From Microcoleus sp. bin48.metabat.b7b8b9.023 (lineage in GTDB: Bacteria; Cyanobacteriota; Cyanobacteriia; Cyanobacteriales; Microcoleaceae): a stretch of DNA of 64,000 bases. The stretch's first letter is position 1; the number at the start of each line of letters is the position of its first letter. Where the stretch lies: contig NZ_JAAFKG010000003.1 in assembly GCF_013299185.1 (NCBI RefSeq), positions 180,538 to 244,537 of the forward strand, read 5' to 3'. Shown one piece after another: positions 60,980 through 64,000 of the stretch. The notes below the pieces were generated by a model, which made no database searches, was not told where the DNA came from, and saw only the letters and a program-made list of their open reading frames with translations. The translations under genes and the position numbers were made by a program.

Positions 60980-63049
60980 ATGAGTCAAGATCGCAAAACA
61001 CCAGGCCGTTGGTCTGCATCAGAATCCTTGGAGTCAAAAAAGGATACTTCCTCGCTAGTGCCAATTCCAGCCAGGAAAAATCGCGCTGAGCGACTTAAAG
61101 AAATCCGAGATTTGGTTACTTCAGGAAAACTGCCGGGAGGGCATCTGGAACAGCAGCCGAAAGAGTCTGGAGAAAACTCGCAACCGCCACGTGACCCCTA
61201 TCGGCTGTGGCGCTTCTGGTCGAAGAAATGGCAGTTTTGGCTGGCGGTGAGTTTGCTGATGTCGGTGGGTATGGGGTTTGTGGCAATTTCGTCTTTGCTA
61301 AACCTAACCTCACAGTCGAATTGCTCGAAGATTTTTTGGCCGACGGCTTCTGCTAACGATCGCTTTTTTTGCGCTCAAGAAGCAGCCAGCAAGCGGACGG
61401 CGGATGATTTGCTGCGCGCGATCGAATTAGTGAATGCTTTGCCACAAGACCACCCGCTGCGGTCGAGAATTAACGGTGAGATCGATCGCTGGTCGCAGGA
61501 TATTCTCAGGTTAGGAAATTCTAGTTTCCAAGAAGGAAAGCTGGAGGAGGCGATCGCGATCGCCCGCAAGATTCCCCAAGACGTTCCTGCTTATACGACG
61601 GTGCAACAGCAGATTGAAAAGTGGCAGTCAATATGGAGCGATGCAGAGAAACTTTACCGCACAGCAGAAAATCACTTGCGTCAGGAAGAGTGGGGGCTGG
61701 CTTTCCGCCAAGCTACTCTGCTGTTGGATACGGGAAATACTTTCTGGGAATCGACGAAGTATGAGGAACTCACTAAGGTAATTCAGGCGACGAAGGCTGA
61801 GGGCAATAAGTTGGTAAAAGCCCGGAATACAGCCTCGGAGGGAGGGCTAGACAATCTGGTGACAGGGATTAAGCTGGCTCAGGGCATCGATCAAAAAAGT
61901 TATTTGTATCAAGCTGCCAATAAGTTGATCGCGGAATTTAGCAAGAAAGTGATGGCGATCGCCCAAAAACGCTTGCAGACAGGCGATTGGCAGCAGGCGA
62001 TCTCGATCGCTAACAAGATTCCAGAAACTGCAAATTTAAAGGAACAAGTACAGGATTTTAACGAGTTGGCTCAGGCTACGGCTCAGGCTTTGACGGGTTC
62101 TGTTGATGGTTTGTCTAAGGCGATCGATCTGGCTCAAAAGTTGAAAGACGGCCGCCCTTTGTACAAACAAGCTCAAGATTTAGTCGCCCGCTGGCAGCAA
62201 GAAATGGCTGATGTGAAAATTTTGGATTTGGCAAGCAGGCTGGCAGCGCCGGGAGGGGTCAAGGACTTGAGGGCTGCGATCGCCCAATTGCAAACAGTCC
62301 CGGAATCAAATCCCCGCTCTAAGGAAGCTCGGACTCAAATCGATCGCTTGAGCCGTCAAATCGAACTGCTAGAAGACAGTCCGTACTTGCAAAGAGCTAA
62401 CGATTTAGCGACTACCGGCGATCCAAATTCCCTGGAAGCAGCCGTAGCTCAAGCTTCTCGGATCGGCCAAGGAAGAGCGCTTTACGGGGAAGCTCAAGCC
62501 AAAATTCAAGCTTGGATCGAGAGAAGACAGCGGCTTCAAGATCAGCCGTTTTTGGAGAGAGCTCAGCAACTAGCGGCTAGGGGCAATTTAGCCGAGGCCA
62601 TTGATATAGCCCGCCGGATTCGATCGGGAAGGGTGCTGTATGAGGAAGCTCGATCGAACATTCGGACTTGGGAAGCTCAATTGCAGGGCGAGCAAGGCTT
62701 GCAGAGCGCCCGTCAGGCCGCCCAAGCGGGAACTGCTGACTCCTTGCAAGCAGCAATTACGCTGGCGCTTCAGGTACCGGATACGAGTTCGCTCCGCTGG
62801 CAAGCGAGCGAGGCGATTGAGGAGTGGAGCCAGCGGATTTTGGCGATGGGTGTGGAACAATCGTCGTCGGATCTGGCTGGGGCGATCGCGACTTTAAAGA
62901 AAATTCCCTCAGGATCTCGGGCTTTTGAGCAAGCGCAATCGCAAATCAAAATTTGGGAGGAATCGCTGAATCCTGGGGCTGCTGAGTCAACGTCTCCGGC
63001 TCCCGAGCCACCGGAAACCGAGCCACCAAGTCGCTCTCCGAGCCGTTAG
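60980..63049 (+). CDS. Single-span membrane protein with long helical repeat domain
   Basis: The 689-residue protein has a cytoplasmic basic N-terminus (1-85), one membrane span (WLAVSLLMSVGMGFVAISSL, about 88-108) and an extracytoplasmic domain of at least ten degenerate repeats of about 45-50 residues. Each has the pattern ...LxxAIxxAxxIPxxxxxYxxAQxxIxxW (for example EEAIAIARKIPQDVPAYTTV, AEAIDIARRIRSGRVLYEEA). This is a TPR-like solenoid typical of cyanobacterial proteins sometimes called chromosome segregation ATPase, although no ATPase motif is present. The C-terminal tail is Pro/Glu/Ser-rich. The start has no unusual feature. Function unknown. Confidence 0.85.
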   Translation: MSQDRKTPGRWSASESLESKKDTSSLVPIPARKNRAERLKEIRDLVTSGKLPGGHLEQQPKESGENSQPPRDPYRLWRFWSKKWQFWLAVSLLMSVGMGFVAISSLLNLTSQSNCSKIFWPTASANDRFFCAQEAASKRTADDLLRAIELVNALPQDHPLRSRINGEIDRWSQDILRLGNSSFQEGKLEEAIAIARKIPQDVPAYTTVQQQIEKWQSIWSDAEKLYRTAENHLRQEEWGLAFRQATLLLDTGNTFWESTKYEELTKVIQATKAEGNKLVKARNTASEGGLDNLVTGIKLAQGIDQKSYLYQAANKLIAEFSKKVMAIAQKRLQTGDWQQAISIANKIPETANLKEQVQDFNELAQATAQALTGSVDGLSKAIDLAQKLKDGRPLYKQAQDLVARWQQEMADVKILDLASRLAAPGGVKDLRAAIAQLQTVPESNPRSKEARTQIDRLSRQIELLEDSPYLQRANDLATTGDPNSLEAAVAQASRIGQGRALYGEAQAKIQAWIERRQRLQDQPFLERAQQLAARGNLAEAIDIARRIRSGRVLYEEARSNIRTWEAQLQGEQGLQSARQAAQAGTADSLQAAITLALQVPDTSSLRWQASEAIEEWSQRILAMGVEQSSSDLAGAIATLKKIPSGSRAFEQAQSQIKIWEESLNPGAAESTSPAPEPPETEPPSRSPSR

Positions 63050-63170
63050 GTTAACTATGCTTGCCCGAAAAGAGGCGGAGGTTTAAACCCCCGTCTCAAA
63101 GCTTGCATTCGGTTTTAACGAGTGAGAATTCATCAATTGCCGCCGCATATGACAAGATATCGTTGGCGAG

Positions 63171-63890
63171 TTAATCGCCAACATTCAAAAATCCATAAAT
63201 AAATTCTTTGTATTCGTCTTTGATTGGCAGCTCTTCATCGACTTTCAGACGCCGCCGCACTGCGACAACTTCCTGGCGCGCGATCGGATTATAACCAGGT
63301 TTCTCATATTTTTCCCAATACAATCCAGTTCCCCGGCGCTGCCAAGCCGGAAGTTCGTTAAAGTTAATTCCGTTTTGAAACAGCAACTCGTTTTTGAAAG
63401 CGATCGATTTTTTCTCTAATATAACTGCTGCATTTTCACCCGTTTCGCCATTTTTTCGCAGCATCCAATAACTCCAGCCATTCAAAGCACAGCGCGTTGC
63501 ATCTGCTTGGCGCCACAGAAAATAATCTACTACTTGCGATTTGTTGGCGGCGGAACAAACGCGGCTATCAAAATTGACTGCTGTGCGAGCGATACCAGTG
63601 AAAGTTGCACTAGCAATACTCGCAGAAATAGAGACAATTTTTTCTAAGCTGCGGTCAAACAAAGCCCAATCTGGAGGAAACAAAACAGATATTTCGTCAC
63701 TTTCGGTGTAGGCGTAAATGCCTCCTAGTTCTGATAGCAACGCTTTGGTAGTTTCTACCATTAATTCGTGGAATTTTAAGTCGAAAGGCTTCTCAAAAAT
63801 TGAGGAAGTATATTTAGAAAAACTGCGACCGTCTGCGCGAATTATGGTGTGAGTTCCCGGCAACAAACGCAGGTTTTGACATCTCCCCAT
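63171..63890 (-). CDS. tRNA-His guanylyltransferase-like (Thg1-like) protein, 5' end replaced
   Basis: The 239-residue frame has the Thg1 catalytic core: TIIRADGRSFSKYT (metal Asp20) and YAYTESDEISVLF (Asp65, Glu66), plus FDSRVCSAANKSQVVDYFLW and QADATRCALNGWSYWML. Family members add G in the 3'-5' direction (G-1 or tRNA repair). The first five codons (MGRCQ) come from, or abut, the GGGGAGATGTCAA right end of an IS200/IS605 element, and about ten native N-terminal residues are missing compared with relatives. It may be a pseudogene or use the IS-supplied ATG. The local tRNA-His already encodes G-1. Confidence 0.85.
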   Translation of the reverse strand: MGRCQNLRLLPGTHTIIRADGRSFSKYTSSIFEKPFDLKFHELMVETTKALLSELGGIYAYTESDEISVLFPPDWALFDRSLEKIVSISASIASATFTGIARTAVNFDSRVCSAANKSQVVDYFLWRQADATRCALNGWSYWMLRKNGETGENAAVILEKKSIAFKNELLFQNGINFNELPAWQRRGTGLYWEKYEKPGYNPIARQEVVAVRRRLKVDEELPIKDEYKEFIYGFLNVGD

Positions 63891-64000
63891 GCCTAAAGGC
63901 GAGGGGATTCACAAGACCACAATTTAAGTCTTATAGGTGCTGACAAATCACCTCTACCAACTCCACTTAGATCCAATCCAAGCATTGTTGCTACTTTACG
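63880..64000 (-). mobile_element. Right end of an IS200/IS605 element, cut by the window edge
   Basis: On the minus strand the element ends GAATCCCCTCGCCTTTAGGC then ATGGGGAGATGTCAA, a short hairpin (CCCC..GCC / GGC..GGGG) with TGTCAA terminus like that at 39038-39043. It directly joins the thg1-like coding sequence. The left end lies beyond 64000. Confidence 0.8.
63893..64000 (-). CDS. tnpB: TnpB C-terminal fragment (continues beyond the window)
   Basis: The minus-strand frame entering from 64000 reads RKVATMLGLDLSGVGRGDLS, APIRLKLWSCESPRL and then a TAG at 63893-63895. The ESPRL ending and RGxLxxPxRL pattern match TnpB C-termini in cyanobacterial IS605 elements, whose coding ends overlap the element's right-end hairpin. 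The start and catalytic core lie outside the window. Confidence 0.8.
   Translation of the reverse strand, partial: RKVATMLGLDLSGVGRGDLSAPIRLKLWSCESPRL

Overview
The window is chromosomal DNA of a filamentous, non-heterocystous-type cyanobacterium of the Oscillatoriales, most like Microcoleus, Oscillatoria or Phormidium. This placement rests on photosystem II genes (rubA-ycf48-psbEFLJ), NDH-1 genes (ndhCKJ), allophycocyanin genes (apcABC), dense HIP1 octamers (GCGATCGC), short tandem repeats of the TTGACAG and TTTTAGA kind, and several families of dispersed palindromic repeats filling the spacers. Genus is inferred from general resemblance only.

Layout. 1-9 kb: the end of an unknown gene, tRNA-His(GUG), a Ser/Thr kinase fused to GUN4, a manganese catalase, a sirohydrochlorin chelatase-like gene overlapping an SUMT methyltransferase gene (siroheme/cobalamin branch), and an FHA-domain class A penicillin-binding protein. 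8.6-12.7 kb: core photosynthesis, with the psbJ-L-F-E, ycf48, rubA operon on the minus strand and ndhC-K-J on the plus strand. 12.7-17.9 kb: an accessory island with HicAB toxin-antitoxin, two overlapping membrane NTPase genes (one with about 100 residues of GVAx glycine-zipper repeats), and an HNH nuclease paired with a ribbon-helix-helix-like protein. 18-24 kb: a methyltransferase carrying an in-frame repeat insertion, a MacB-type permease, a membrane-fusion adaptor with symmetrical internal duplications, and a BrnA-like antitoxin next to a membrane coiled-coil protein.

24-37.6 kb: an M16 protease pair (one active, one lacking the zinc site), a hemerythrin-like protein, then a cell-surface group (two SdrD B-repeat proteins, a peptidoglycan-binding protein, a beta-helix protein). 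37.7-42 kb: a TnpB element, thiE, thiS, a striking tandem and inverted repeat array, rpmA and rplU. 42.3-49.6 kb: a NACHT-pentapeptide NLR-like protein, a DUF3122-like protein with a c6-type cytochrome, glpK and a DUF99 gene. 49.8-64 kb: an FHA-like membrane protein, apcABC, ftsW, two further TnpB genes, a Crp/Fnr regulator, hslO, a repeat-rich membrane protein, and a tRNA-His guanylyltransferase-like gene whose 5' end is replaced by the end of an IS200/IS605 element.

The best candidates for undescribed biology are the overlapping membrane NTPase pair at 13.4-17.0 kb, the NACHT-pentapeptide gene at 42.3-45.3 kb, and the BrnA-like/membrane coiled-coil pair at 22.8-23.8 kb. A second theme is repeats invading genes: a palindromic repeat supplies the C-terminus of the SUMT, another lies in frame inside the methyltransferase, and a short tandem repeat supplies the start codon of ftsW. 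All assignments come from reading motifs; no database search was run.
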